Part shown: positions 16,039 to 24,816 of the stretch, one piece after another
Layout: every line of letters begins with the position of its first letter
How positions within the stretch are numbered: position 1 is the stretch's first letter
From: Solirubrobacteraceae bacterium
GTDB lineage: Bacteria > Actinomycetota > Thermoleophilia > Solirubrobacterales > Solirubrobacteraceae
Reading direction: 5' to 3'
Assembly (NCBI GenBank): GCA_029263125.1
Contig: JAJCYD010000044.1
Coordinates: forward strand, 1-43,991
DNA length: 43,991 bases
The notes under the pieces: generated by a model
What the model saw: only the letters and a program-made list of their open reading frames with translations
The model's database searches: none
What the model was told of the DNA's origin: nothing
Translations under genes and position numbers: made by a program

Positions 16039-16464
16039 TCAGCCATCCAGGCGGGCGCGCAGACGCGCAAGCGCCAGCACCGCCTCGGCCGCGTCGGCGC
16101 CCTCGTCGCGCTTGGCGCCCCCGGAGCGCAGGTGCGCCTGCTCGAGCGTCTCGACGGTGAGCACGCCGAACCCGCATGGCACGCCGGTGCGCAGCGCGAC
16201 GTCCTGGATCCCGCGCGCGGCCTCCTCGCAGACGTGGTCGTAGTGGCTCGTCTCGCCGCGGATGACGGCGCCGAGGCAGGCGACGCCCGCATAGCGGCCG
16301 CTCTCGGCGGCCATCAGCGCCGCGAGCGGCAGCTCGAAGGCCCCCGGAACGTCGTAGACGTCGATCGCCTCGGCGTCCGCCGCCTCGAAGACGTGCGTCG
16401 CGCCGGCCACGAGCCGCTCGGCGAGCTCCTCGTAGAAGCGGCCGACGACGATCGCGAACCTCAC
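16039..16464 (-). CDS. ribH: 6,7-dimethyl-8-ribityllumazine synthase
   Basis: The 141-residue product condenses 5-amino-6-ribitylaminouracil with 3,4-dihydroxybutanone 4-phosphate, the penultimate riboflavin step; it normally forms a 60-mer or pentamers. Seen are RFAIVVGRFYEEL, VPGAFELPLAA, the phosphate-binding GAVIRGETSHYDHVCEEA (with the catalytic His of the family), and GVLTVETLEQA. The GTG start at 16464 overlaps the ribBA stop (GTGA), so translation is coupled. Confidence 0.96.
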   Translation of the reverse strand: MRFAIVVGRFYEELAERLVAGATHVFEAADAEAIDVYDVPGAFELPLAALMAAESGRYAGVACLGAVIRGETSHYDHVCEEAARGIQDVALRTGVPCGFGVLTVETLEQAHLRSGGAKRDEGADAAEAVLALARLRARLDG

Positions 16465-17753
16465 CGCTCGTCGGCCTCGTCGGACTGGTCGCGCTCCTCC
16501 TCGTCGTGGAGCATCTCCTTGTCGACGTCCAGGCCCTGATGATGCAGCGTGTGGCCCATGCGCTCGCGCTTGGCGCGCATGTACGCCTCGTTGTGGGGGT
16601 TGGGCATGTGCTCGATCGGCACCTGCTCGGTGACCGACAGGCCGTAGCCCTCCAGGCCGCGGATCTTCTTGGGGTTGTTCGTGAGGATGCGGATCGACGA
16701 CAGACCGAGGTCGACGAGGATCTGCGCGCCGATGCCGTAGTCGCGCAGGTCGGCGGGCAGGCCCAGCTCGAGGTTCGCCTGGACGGTGTCCATCCCGCCC
16801 TCCTGCAGCTTGTAGGCCTTGAGCTTGTTGAGCAGGCCGATCCCGCGACCCTCCTGGGCGAGGTACAGCAGGACGCCCGTGCCCTGGCTCTCGATCATCG
16901 CCAGCGCGGACTCCAGCTGCTCGCCGCAGTCGCAGCGCAGCGAATGGAAGACGTCGCCGGTCAGGCATTCGGAGTGCACGCGCACGAGCACGTCGTCGTG
17001 ACCGTCGACCTCGCCCTTGACGAGCGCGACGTGGTGCTTGCCGCCGACGAGCTCGCGATAGCCGATCGCCTGGAAGTCGCCGAAGCCGGTCGGCAGCTTC
17101 GTCGACACGACGCGCTCGACGAGCTTGTCGTTGCGGCGCCGATAGGCGATCAGGTCGGCGACGGTGATCATCTTCAGGCCGTGGCGCTGGCAGTAGGTCA
17201 CGAGGTCATCGACGCGAGCCATCGTGCCGTCCTCGTTCATGACCTCGCAGATGACGCCGGAGGGGTTCAGGCCGGCGAGGCGCGCAAGGTCGACGGCGGC
17301 CTCGGTCTGACCCGCGCGTTCGAGCACGCCTCCGCCGCGGGCCTTCAACGGAAAGATGTGGCCGGGCTGGACGATGTCGCGCGGTCCCGCGTTCGGATCC
17401 ACCCCCACCTGGATCGTGCGAGCCCGGTCGTGCGCGGAGATCCCGGTGCTGACGCCGTGGCGGGCCTCGATCGAGACGGTGAACGGCGTCTCGAACGGCG
17501 ACTCGTTCTTGGCCGCCATCAGGTCCAGGCCGAGCTCGTCGCAGCGCTCGGGCGTCAGCGCCAGGCAGACCAGGCCGCGAGCGTGCGTGGCCATGAAGTT
17601 CACGGCCTCGGGCGTCGCGAACTGGGCGGCCATCGTCAGATCGCCCTCGTTCTCGCGATCCTCGTCGTCGCAGACGACGATCATCTTGCCCTGGCGGATG
17701 TCGTCCAGCGCCTCGTCGATCGTCGCGAACGGGTGGTGCGTCGCGGGAGTCAT
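16461..17753 (-). CDS. ribBA: Bifunctional 3,4-dihydroxy-2-butanone-4-phosphate synthase / GTP cyclohydrolase II
   Basis: The 430-residue product supplies both precursors of riboflavin. The N-terminal half (to ~205) is DHBP synthase, with DDEDRENEGDLTMAAQ (metal-binding acidic cluster) and ARHGVSTGISAHDRA. The C-terminal half (~210-400) is GTP cyclohydrolase II, with the zinc motif ECLTGDVFHSLRCDCGEQ and LYLAQEGRGIGLLNKLKAY. All catalytic signatures are present. The ATG at 17753 begins the conserved N-terminus. The 180-base gap to vapC (17754-17933) shows no gene and no FMN riboswitch; TACTGACGCTGTACA-type sequence near 17867-17881 is too weak to call a promoter. ribH follows with a four-base overlap. 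Confidence 0.96.
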   Translation of the reverse strand: MTPATHHPFATIDEALDDIRQGKMIVVCDDEDRENEGDLTMAAQFATPEAVNFMATHARGLVCLALTPERCDELGLDLMAAKNESPFETPFTVSIEARHGVSTGISAHDRARTIQVGVDPNAGPRDIVQPGHIFPLKARGGGVLERAGQTEAAVDLARLAGLNPSGVICEVMNEDGTMARVDDLVTYCQRHGLKMITVADLIAYRRRNDKLVERVVSTKLPTGFGDFQAIGYRELVGGKHHVALVKGEVDGHDDVLVRVHSECLTGDVFHSLRCDCGEQLESALAMIESQGTGVLLYLAQEGRGIGLLNKLKAYKLQEGGMDTVQANLELGLPADLRDYGIGAQILVDLGLSSIRILTNNPKKIRGLEGYGLSVTEQVPIEHMPNPHNEAYMRAKRERMGHTLHHQGLDVDKEMLHDEEERDQSDEADER

Positions 17754-17933
17754 GCGACCAAGCTTTTCAGACGCGCTGGTCGGGGATCGCCGAGGGGCCG
17801 TAGGATCGCGGCGATGAGCCCCGACGGCCTCGGCGGCACGCGTTGCAGGCCCGGCGGTGGCGGTGTACAGCGTCAGTACGGTTCCATGCGGTGATGGCTC
17901 GCAGGTGGATCTGGCCGCGAGGGCATGCCACAT

Positions 17934-18326
17934 TCAGCACGTGAGCCCTTCTACGCCGGTTCCAAGGTCACGTGCCGAAGCGGCGAGTGCACCATCGAAC
18001 GTGAGCAACGCCCCGGCGATCTGCTGAGCAGCGAGGATCACGCAGCAGTCGGGCAGCTTCAGGCGCGTATCCACCCGCAGCCGCGCCAATCGCGACGCCG
18101 CGTCGTGCGGGAGTGCGATCTCCGACACGCCCAGTGCGGCGAGTGCCGTCGTCGTGCGTTGCAGCGTGCCGACGCGGGTCGGGCCGACCAGCACCTCAGC
18201 GTGGGTCACGGGGCTGAGACCGAGTGGCCGAGGTCCAAGCTGTGCCAGCGATCGCACCGCGCGAGCGTGCAGCGCGTCCGACGGATCGAGGAAGGCGATC
18301 AGCGCGCTCGCGTCAAGGATGATCAC
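17934..18326 (-). CDS. vapC: VapC-family PIN-domain toxin
   Basis: The 130-residue product is a full-length PIN-domain ribonuclease. The acidic residues of the active site are visible in LDASALIAFLD, the glutamate in SPVTHAEVLVG, and aspartates in KLPDCCVILAA and LLTFDGAL. Such toxins cleave tRNA or rRNA when free of antitoxin. The GTG start at 18326 overlaps the antitoxin stop (GTGA). The pair sits between ribE and ribBA on the same strand. Unlike the vapC remnant near 2.7 kb it is intact and is of a different PIN subtype. Confidence 0.88.
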   Translation of the reverse strand: MIILDASALIAFLDPSDALHARAVRSLAQLGPRPLGLSPVTHAEVLVGPTRVGTLQRTTTALAALGVSEIALPHDAASRLARLRVDTRLKLPDCCVILAAQQIAGALLTFDGALAASARDLGTGVEGLTC

Positions 18327-18595
18327 GCGGGCCAGTCGTCGCGCAGGTCGTCCAGGTAGCCGCGTGGGTAGGCGTCGGGGCCAGCCGCTCCCGCCGCGTC
18401 CTCGACTGCCGTCGTCCAGCTGCGCCTGCGAGCCGCAGTGTCTGCCAGGGCTGCTTCGGCGCCGCGCTTGGCGAGGCGCTTGAGCAGGCGCCCGCGGTTC
18501 TCGCGATCGTCAGGCCAATGCTCGGCCGCCTCGTTGAGCATCCGCGCGATGTCATCGGTCTCGGTGATCGTGATGCGCGGGCGATCCGTTGGCAT
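18323..18595 (-). CDS. Antitoxin partner of VapC
   Basis: The 90-residue product starts MPTDRPRITITETDDIARML, a short beta strand plus helix resembling the ribbon-helix-helix DNA-binding start of VapB-type antitoxins. The C-terminal part is acidic and ends YLDDLRDDWPA, the kind of segment that wraps the toxin. Position directly before vapC with a four-base overlap and a palindrome over the promoter are the usual arrangement of an autoregulated toxin-antitoxin operon. The family is assigned from position and shape, so the symbol is left empty. Confidence 0.75.
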   Translation of the reverse strand: MPTDRPRITITETDDIARMLNEAAEHWPDDRENRGRLLKRLAKRGAEAALADTAARRRSWTTAVEDAAGAAGPDAYPRGYLDDLRDDWPA

Positions 18596-18601
18596 ACGCG
18601 T

Positions 18602-18634
18602 TAGTGTAACACCGCGAACAGCGGTGCTACACCA
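18602..18634 (-). promoter_or_regulatory. Palindromic operator and leaderless promoter of the vapBC pair
   Basis: TAGTGTAACACCGC (18602-18615), a five-base spacer and GCGGTGCTACACCA (18621-18634) form an inverted repeat with 12 of 14 pairs. On the minus strand the left arm contains TACACT (18603-18608) exactly seven bases before the antitoxin ATG, the spacing of leaderless actinobacterial transcripts. Antitoxin or toxin-antitoxin complex binding here would block transcription. The element also fills the space between the ribE stop (18647) and the antitoxin start. Confidence 0.7.
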
Positions 18635-18646
18635 ACGTCCGGCGGG

Positions 18647-19231
18647 TCACCGTGCCAGCAGCTTCTCCACGTACTTCGCGAGCACGTCGACCTCGAGGTT
18701 GACCCGTCTTGCGGTCGTCGCCTCGCCGAGATTGGTGTGCTCCAGCGTCTCGGGAATCAGCGAGACGTCGAAGCCGTCGTCGTCGATCCGCGCCACCGTC
18801 AGCGAGACGCCGTCGACGGAGATCGAGCCCTTGTGAACGACGTAGCGCAGGATCTCGGGGCCCGCGGCGATCGTGACGACCCGGGCGAAGCCGTCCTCGC
18901 GCACGCCGACGACGGCGCCGACGCCATCGACGTGGCCCTGCATGATGTGGCCGCCGAGCCGGTCGGACGCCCGCAGCGCCAACTCCAGATTCACCCGCGT
19001 TCCGGCCGCGATCAGGCCGAGCGACGAGCGCGCGAGCGTCTCGTTCATGACGTCGGCACTGAAGGCGCCCCCGTCGATGGCGCCGGCCGTCAGGCAGACC
19101 CCGTTGACCGCGACCGAGTCGCCCTCCCTCAGCTCGCCCGCCAGCTCCGTGGTCAGCGTGAGGCGGACGCCGTCCGCGGTCGCCGCGACCTCCGCCACCG
19201 TGCCGAGATCTGCGACGAGGCCCGTGAACAC
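18647..19231 (-). CDS. ribE: Riboflavin synthase, alpha-subunit type
   Basis: The 194-residue product joins two molecules of 6,7-dimethyl-8-ribityllumazine to give riboflavin and the pyrimidine precursor. Two tandem lumazine-binding barrels are visible. The first starts MFTGLVADLGTV with GDSVAVNGVCLT; the second starts GHIMQGHVDGVGAV with KGSISVDGVSLTV. The terminal helix LEVDVLAKYVEKLL is also present. Complete length. It lies seven bases from the ribD stop, so the two are one transcript; vapBC follows on the same strand. Confidence 0.96.
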   Translation of the reverse strand: MFTGLVADLGTVAEVAATADGVRLTLTTELAGELREGDSVAVNGVCLTAGAIDGGAFSADVMNETLARSSLGLIAAGTRVNLELALRASDRLGGHIMQGHVDGVGAVVGVREDGFARVVTIAAGPEILRYVVHKGSISVDGVSLTVARIDDDGFDVSLIPETLEHTNLGEATTARRVNLEVDVLAKYVEKLLAR

Positions 19232-19237
19232 CTCACG

Positions 19238-20359
19238 TCACCACTCGTGCAGGCGCGCGGAGATCAGCAGGTCGTCGGCCACGCGCTCGCAGTCCAGCGT
19301 CAGCGCGCGAACGGCGTTTGAGATCCGCTCGACACCTTCGCCCTCCAGAGGGTCGCGCGCCGCCTTGCCGCCCAGCAGCATCGGCGCGAGGAACAGCCGC
19401 ACCTCGTCGATCTGGCCGGCGTCCAGGAACGCTCCGGCCAGGCGCGGGCCGCCCTCGAGCAGGATCGAGGTCACGCCGGCCGCGCCGAGTTGATCCATGG
19501 CCGAGCGCACGCGGGCCGGCTCGTTGCCGCCGGTCGCGACGATGACCTCCGCGCCCGCCGTCTCAAGTGCCTCGGTCGCCGACCGGCGCGCGGCGCGAGA
19601 GACGACGACGGTCAGCGGAAGCGCTGGCGCGGCAGCCACGAGCTGGGAGCCCAGCGGCAGGCGGGCCGTCGCGTCGAAGACGACGTGGCCAGGTTGATGG
19701 TGGACGCCCTCGACGCGGGCGGTGAGCTGCGGGTCGTCGGCCAGGGCCGTCCCGATCCCGACCGCGACGGCGTCGACGCCCGCCCGCCAGCGGTGCGCGC
19801 GGGCACGGGAGGACTCGTCGGAGATCCATTGCGAGTCGCCCGTGCGCGTGGCGACTTTGCCATCCAGCGTCATGGCGGACTTGAACAGCACCCACGGCCG
19901 GCCGGTGCGTGCGTGCTTGCGAAACGCCTGGTTGATGAGGCGCGCCCGGCGGGCGATCTCGTCGTCGGCGACCTCGACGGTCACGCCCTCGTCGCGCAGG
20001 ATCCCCAGCCCGCGGCCCGAGGCCTTGGAGCTTGGATCGTCCGAGGCGACGACGACACGCCTGATGCCGGCCGCGAGCACGGCATCGGTGCAGGGCGGAG
20101 TCTTGCCCTCGTGGCAGCACGGCTCCATCGACACGTAGAGGGTCGCACCCGCGACATCGGCGTCGCCGGCAGCCGCGATCGCGTTGACCTCCGCGTGCGG
20201 CCCACCGTGCTCCTCGTGCCAACCCTCGCCGAGCACCACGCCGTCGCCGACGATCAGCGCGCCGACCATCGGGTTGGGGTGCACGCGCCCCAAGCCGAAC
20301 TCCGCGAGCTCGATCGCGCGCTCAAGGTGGCCGCGGTCCGCCGCGGTCAGCAGGGCCAT
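19238..20359 (-). CDS. ribD: Bifunctional riboflavin-specific deaminase / reductase
   Basis: The 373-residue product carries out the second and third steps of riboflavin synthesis. The N-terminal cytidine-deaminase-like domain has the zinc ligands in HAEVNAI and EPCCHEGKTPPC; the C-terminal reductase starts near WVLFKSAMTLDGKVA and includes SILLEGGPRLAGAF and the NADPH-binding DDPQLTAR. Both are intact. The ATG at 20359 begins the conserved start; only 31 bases separate it from the upstream glycosyltransferase stop, too few for an FMN riboswitch, so the operon is either read from upstream or has a short promoter there. Confidence 0.95.
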   Translation of the reverse strand: MALLTAADRGHLERAIELAEFGLGRVHPNPMVGALIVGDGVVLGEGWHEEHGGPHAEVNAIAAAGDADVAGATLYVSMEPCCHEGKTPPCTDAVLAAGIRRVVVASDDPSSKASGRGLGILRDEGVTVEVADDEIARRARLINQAFRKHARTGRPWVLFKSAMTLDGKVATRTGDSQWISDESSRARAHRWRAGVDAVAVGIGTALADDPQLTARVEGVHHQPGHVVFDATARLPLGSQLVAAAPALPLTVVVSRAARRSATEALETAGAEVIVATGGNEPARVRSAMDQLGAAGVTSILLEGGPRLAGAFLDAGQIDEVRLFLAPMLLGGKAARDPLEGEGVERISNAVRALTLDCERVADDLLISARLHEW

Positions 20360-20390
20360 GCGCGCAGCATACGTCCGATCGGGCGCGAAC

Positions 20391-22220
20391 TCAGCCCGTC
20401 CCCAACGGCGACGGCGCGCATTGCCCGCCCAGCAGGCGGTAGACGGTCATCTCCGGACCGGGCCGGTTGTAGGCCAGCGGGTAGTAGTCGAACGTCCAGT
20501 CGAAGTTGAACTTCACCGGTCCCTTGCCCTTGGCGTACGGCGATGCCCTGTAGGCGACCTCCGAGCGCCGCTCGAGCTCGCGGTAGTACTCCAGCGCGCG
20601 CGGCACCTTGTCGGGCTCGGCCTCGGCGCGGCCGCGCTGCGTCGAGCCGACGACCACGAAGCAGTAGCCCTGCTCCTCGTACTGGGAGACGAGATCCGGT
20701 GTCAGCACCTTCTCGAAGTCCTCGATGTTCACGATCTTCGACTCGCCGAAGGGCAGCTTCTCTCCGGTGTCCGGATCGATCTCCGAGCGGCTGGTCGGGA
20801 ACTTGATCCAGCGGTTGCCGTTGGAGGTCAGCGGTGACGGATTGCCGATGTCCTGCGCCCACAGGTCCGGCACGACCGGCTCGACGACGATCTTCGTGCC
20901 GACCGGAACGTTGGCGACCATCCAGTCGCGGGCGAGGTTGCGCGTGTCCTCGCGCGACAGCACGAGACCGCTGTGCAGCGAGTACACGAAGCCCTGCGCG
21001 CAGACGGCGACGACCACCGCCACGACAAGCGTCGGCTTCAGCGCCGGCTTGAAGCGCTCGCCCCAGTCGGCGAGCTCGAACGCCGCGTATGCCGCCAGGA
21101 TGCAGACGATCGGGAAGACCGGCATCAGCCAGCGCCCGAAGTAGCGCGACTGCGAGCCCATGAACAGGACGAACAGGACGACCGCCGGGACGAGCACCCA
21201 CACCAGCCGGCGCTCGTCGAACCACAGCCGCACGGCGCCCCCGACCGCGAAGATCAGCGGTACCCACCCCAGGCCCCAGCCGAAGGACCACAGGTAGTAG
21301 GCGTAGCCGTTGTTCTGCGTGAGGCCGAGCTTGCCGGCGGTGTCTCCCGAGGCGTCGGACTGGTGGATCAGTCCCTCCAGGAAGGCGGGGAAGTTCAGCA
21401 CGGCGTACGGGTTGGCGGCGAGGAACGCGACGAGCGCCATGCCTCCGGCGATGGCAAGCCCCCGCGAGGCGCCCGCCTTGCCCCCCCGGGCGGTGAACTG
21501 CACGACCGTCGCGGCGATCAGCGCCACCAGCACGATTCCACCGGTGTACTTCGTCGCGCACGCCAGCCCGAGGCCGATCCCGGCGATGACGTAGTCGCGC
21601 TTGCGCCCGAAGCGCAGCACGCCCGCGATGCCCCACAGCGCCAGGCACAGCGGCGCGAGCGTCGGCACGTCGTTGAGAGCGAGCTTGGAGTAGAAGACCG
21701 GCAGGAAGGAGACCGTGAAGATCCCGGCCGCCAGCAGGCCCACGCGGCGGTCGACGAGCCGAACTCCCGCGAGGTAGGTCAGCCACACGGCAAGCGTCCC
21801 CAGCACCGCGGCGAGGACGCGCGCGAGGATCCAGATCTGCGTCGGGTCGGCGGCGAACTCGCTCGCCACGCTCTGGCGGCCACCGATCGAGATGCCCAGC
21901 AGCATGTGGGCGAGATACGTGTAGGCCGGCGGATTGACGTAATAGTTCGGATCCCAGCTGTGGCCGAAGATGCCGATCGCACGCGTGACGAAATGCGCGT
22001 TCTCGTCGGCGTTGTAGGCATATGGCAGCCCGTGGTCGACGCCCCAGATGCGCAGGCCGAAGGCGAAGGCCAGCAGGACGACGACCGCCAGTCCCCACCA
22101 CAGCCGCTCGAGTCCCAGGGACGGCGCGCTGAACATCGGCGTCATCTGCACCGGGGCGAACTGGCGACCGTCGCCCTGCGCATCCGCTTCGCGGGTCGGC
22201 GGGCTCTCAACAGTTGACAT
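20391..22220 (-). CDS. GT39/PMT-like membrane glycosyltransferase
   Basis: The 609-residue product has a ~30-residue cytoplasmic start and about ten or more membrane helices up to residue ~425, then a soluble C-terminal domain (~430-609). The first outer loop holds WGVDHGLPYAYNADENAHF, with the DE motif typical of protein O-mannosyltransferase (GT39/ArnT-like) enzymes, which move sugar from a polyprenyl phosphate donor to a protein or lipid on the outer face. TKYTGG and SRYFGRWLMPVFPI are also typical. The acceptor cannot be told. The start overlaps the previous gene by 14 bases, so they are co-translated. It shares a module with the GT2, methyltransferase and flippase genes. Confidence 0.82.
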   Translation of the reverse strand: MSTVESPPTREADAQGDGRQFAPVQMTPMFSAPSLGLERLWWGLAVVVLLAFAFGLRIWGVDHGLPYAYNADENAHFVTRAIGIFGHSWDPNYYVNPPAYTYLAHMLLGISIGGRQSVASEFAADPTQIWILARVLAAVLGTLAVWLTYLAGVRLVDRRVGLLAAGIFTVSFLPVFYSKLALNDVPTLAPLCLALWGIAGVLRFGRKRDYVIAGIGLGLACATKYTGGIVLVALIAATVVQFTARGGKAGASRGLAIAGGMALVAFLAANPYAVLNFPAFLEGLIHQSDASGDTAGKLGLTQNNGYAYYLWSFGWGLGWVPLIFAVGGAVRLWFDERRLVWVLVPAVVLFVLFMGSQSRYFGRWLMPVFPIVCILAAYAAFELADWGERFKPALKPTLVVAVVVAVCAQGFVYSLHSGLVLSREDTRNLARDWMVANVPVGTKIVVEPVVPDLWAQDIGNPSPLTSNGNRWIKFPTSRSEIDPDTGEKLPFGESKIVNIEDFEKVLTPDLVSQYEEQGYCFVVVGSTQRGRAEAEPDKVPRALEYYRELERRSEVAYRASPYAKGKGPVKFNFDWTFDYYPLAYNRPGPEMTVYRLLGGQCAPSPLGTG

Positions 22221-23751
22221 AGGCGGCGTAGTGCTGGCTTGTCGCGGCGCGGACGAAACCGGCCGGCGGCTGGTTGTCGATGGGCTTGTCGTTTGAGGTC
22301 ACGAGCGCCTGCTTGAACAGCGCGATACGGGTATGCACGAGGATCGCAACACCGCGGCGGGGCTCGGCCACCTGTGCGCTGGAACGCGCCAGGACGCCCG
22401 AGCTCGAGCGGTTGAGGATCCAGCGAACGTCGGGAATGAGCTTGTGGTTGGGCACGAAGACGGGACCGCAGCGCAGCGCCGACACGACCGCTGGAGCACT
22501 CAGAACCTGCTCCAGCGCCGCATGTGCGTCGCCGCGGAAGCGCAACTCGTTGTCGAGCTGGTTGAGGTTAACGCGCGTGACCGTGAAGACGACGCCGAAG
22601 ATCACCAGCGCCGCGGCGCCGGCGGCCCACAACACGCGCAGCGGGCTGCGCTCGCGCAGCATCGTCCAGCCGGCGATGAAGACGCCGGCGAAGACCATCA
22701 CGCACAGCGAGGGCACGAGCAGATAGCGATCGATCACCGACAGTCCCGCCAGGCCGACCATCGCGAACGTGCCGACCCCCGCGCCGAACAGCGCGAGTGG
22801 CATCGTCGCGCGGCGCGGCGTGAGCAGGACCGCCAGGCCGAGCCCGAGCGCGCCGCCGACGAAGACCGGGAACTTGTCGAGGTCTATGAGGAAGGAGTAC
22901 AGCGCCTGCGGCACCTCCGACAGACCCTTGTTGCGGCCCAGCTCCTCGGCGAGCTCGCCCGTCGCGGTCAGCGAGTACAGCGGGTTGCCGGTCACCGCGA
23001 AGTCCACGGCCGACCAGACGACCGGACCGGTCGCCGCCAGCGCGGCGTAGCGCGCGCGCTGCGCCCAGCTCGCCGCCTTGAACACCCACAGCCAGTACAG
23101 GCCCGCGAGCAGCCATGCCTCCGGGCGCATGAGCCCCGCGGCGGCCAGCAGCACCAGCACGACCACCGGCCTTCGGCGCGGAGCGCGCGCCTCGACGACC
23201 GCCGCCCAGATGACCACCGCCAGGTAGGAGATGTCGATGTAGCCGCGCGCCGCGAGGAACGGGAAGTCAAAGCGCGTCACGAGCAACCCGGCGGCGGCGG
23301 CTCCGACGAGCGGCGTGAACGCGGTCTTGGCGAGCACGTAGATGCCGGCGACGAGCAGGATGAACGACAGCACCGAGAAGCCGACCATGACGCGGTCGGC
23401 GACGTCTCCGAGCGGCACCAGCAGCGCCCCGAATCCGATCGCCAGCGGATGCTCCGTCGGCGCGCGGTAGGCCTCGAAGGAGAGCGCGTCGAGATGCAGC
23501 AGCTCGCGGCCCCACAGCAGCGAGTAGTAGGAGTCGTAGTTCGGATAGGTCGGGTAGACGACGAAGCCGACGACCGCCGCGAGGACGAGCCCGACAATTC
23601 CCGCGCGCTCGAGGTTCGGGGTGCTGAGGGCAGGCGGGCGCCGACGCTCCGGCGGGTGCTCGGCGGGCGTTTGGGGTGCGGCGGCTGCCGAGCCGGCGAC
23701 GCTGGAGGCGGGTGACGTGGCGATGGCCGTTAGGATCCCATGCCGACCCAC
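22207..23751 (-). CDS. Polytopic membrane protein, probable glycosyltransferase
   Basis: The 514-residue product has ~45 cytoplasmic residues rich in Pro/Ala and then about ten membrane helices to residue ~395, and an outer C-terminal domain with PVFVPNHKLIPDVRWIL. The first loop reads YPNYDSYYSLLWGRELL and then APTEHPLAIGFG, like GT39/GT83-type lipid-linked sugar transferases, but the DE motif is not as clear as in the next gene. The GTG at 23751 is the only reasonable start in this frame and overlaps the divergent GT2 gene by 12 bases, so the start is uncertain. It overlaps the GT39 gene at its 3' end. Confidence 0.7.
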   Translation of the reverse strand: MGRHGILTAIATSPASSVAGSAAAAPQTPAEHPPERRRPPALSTPNLERAGIVGLVLAAVVGFVVYPTYPNYDSYYSLLWGRELLHLDALSFEAYRAPTEHPLAIGFGALLVPLGDVADRVMVGFSVLSFILLVAGIYVLAKTAFTPLVGAAAAGLLVTRFDFPFLAARGYIDISYLAVVIWAAVVEARAPRRRPVVVLVLLAAAGLMRPEAWLLAGLYWLWVFKAASWAQRARYAALAATGPVVWSAVDFAVTGNPLYSLTATGELAEELGRNKGLSEVPQALYSFLIDLDKFPVFVGGALGLGLAVLLTPRRATMPLALFGAGVGTFAMVGLAGLSVIDRYLLVPSLCVMVFAGVFIAGWTMLRERSPLRVLWAAGAAALVIFGVVFTVTRVNLNQLDNELRFRGDAHAALEQVLSAPAVVSALRCGPVFVPNHKLIPDVRWILNRSSSGVLARSSAQVAEPRRGVAILVHTRIALFKQALVTSNDKPIDNQPPAGFVRAATSQHYAAYVNC

Positions 23752-24816
23752 CGCATGAAGCTGATCATCCAGATCCCCTGCTTCGACGAGGAGCAGACGC
23801 TACCGCTCGTCCTCGCCGACCTTCCACGTCAGGTCGAGGGTTTCGACGTGGTCGAATGGCTGATCATCGACGACGGCTCGACGGACCGCACGGTGGAGGT
23901 CGCCCGCGAAGGCGGCGTCGACCACATCGTCCGCCTGACGAACAACAAGGGCCTCGCCGCGGGGTTTCAGGCCGGCCTGGACGCGTGCCTGAAGCTCGGC
24001 GCCGACGTCATCGTCAACACCGACGGCGACAACCAGTACTGCGGCTCGGACATCCCCAAGCTCGTGGCGCCGGTCATCGCGGGGAACGCCGACATGGTCG
24101 TCGGCGACCGCGAGGTCCACAAGATCGAGCATTTCTCGCCGCTGAAGGTGACGCTGCAGAAGCTCGGCTCGTGGGTCGTGCGCCAGGCCTCCTCGACCGG
24201 GGTGCCCGACACGACGTCGGGCTTTCGCGCCTACAACCGCGAGGCCGCGATCCAGCTCATCGTCGTGTCGAAGTTCACCTACACGCTGGAGACGATCATC
24301 CAGGCGGGCAAGCTGCTGGTGGCGGTCGACCATGTCGCGATCGGGACGAATCCCAAGACGCGCGAGTCGCGCCTGTTTCCGTCGATGTGGTCCTACGTGC
24401 GGCGCAACAGCGTCTCGATCTTCCGCATCTACACCCAGTACGAGCCGTTGAAGGTCTTCATGAGCGCGGCCGCGATCGTCGGGGCGATCGCCCTCGTCGT
24501 GTGGGCGCGCTTCGCCTACTTCTACATCTTCGAGGCCGAGGGCAAGGGCCATGTGCAGTCGCTGATCCTCGGCGCGGTGCTCTTCAATGCCGCGATGGTG
24601 CTGGCGGCGCTCGGCGTCATGGGTGACCTGCTCGCCGCACAGCGCACGATCGCCCAGCGCACGTTTGAGCGCGTGCGCCGCATCGAGCTGCAGCTCGGCG
24701 TCGAGCCCTCCCACTACGAGCCCGGCGCCAAGGCGACCGGTCATCCCAAGACGACCGGCGCCGATGCGGGCGCCTCCACCGGCAAGACCGAGGACCGAGA
24801 GGCCGTGCACCTGTGA
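23740..24816 (+). CDS. GT2-family polyprenyl-phosphate sugar transferase with two membrane helices
   Basis: The 358-residue product has an N-terminal GT-A domain (~1-230) with IPCFDEEQTLPLVLADLP, the nucleotide-binding IIDDGSTDRT and the DxD-like NTDGDNQY. This is the dolichol/polyprenyl-phosphate mannosyl- or glucosyltransferase pattern. Two C-terminal helices follow (AAAIVGAIALVVWARFAYFYI; LGAVLFNAAMVLAALGVMG) and a charged tail. It should load sugar on polyprenyl phosphate at the inner face for use by the neighbouring GT39-type enzymes (inference). The start could be the ATG at 23740 or 23755; the later one lies nearer the conserved MKLIIQIPC. The stop overlaps the methyltransferase start. 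Confidence 0.88.
   Translation: MPTHRMKLIIQIPCFDEEQTLPLVLADLPRQVEGFDVVEWLIIDDGSTDRTVEVAREGGVDHIVRLTNNKGLAAGFQAGLDACLKLGADVIVNTDGDNQYCGSDIPKLVAPVIAGNADMVVGDREVHKIEHFSPLKVTLQKLGSWVVRQASSTGVPDTTSGFRAYNREAAIQLIVVSKFTYTLETIIQAGKLLVAVDHVAIGTNPKTRESRLFPSMWSYVRRNSVSIFRIYTQYEPLKVFMSAAAIVGAIALVVWARFAYFYIFEAEGKGHVQSLILGAVLFNAAMVLAALGVMGDLLAAQRTIAQRTFERVRRIELQLGVEPSHYEPGAKATGHPKTTGADAGASTGKTEDREAVHL

Noticed and set aside
17754-17933. FMN riboswitch before ribBA (also sought in 20360-20390 before ribD)
   Set aside because: None of the conserved FMN-riboswitch blocks is visible in the first gap, and the second gap is only about 30 bases long.
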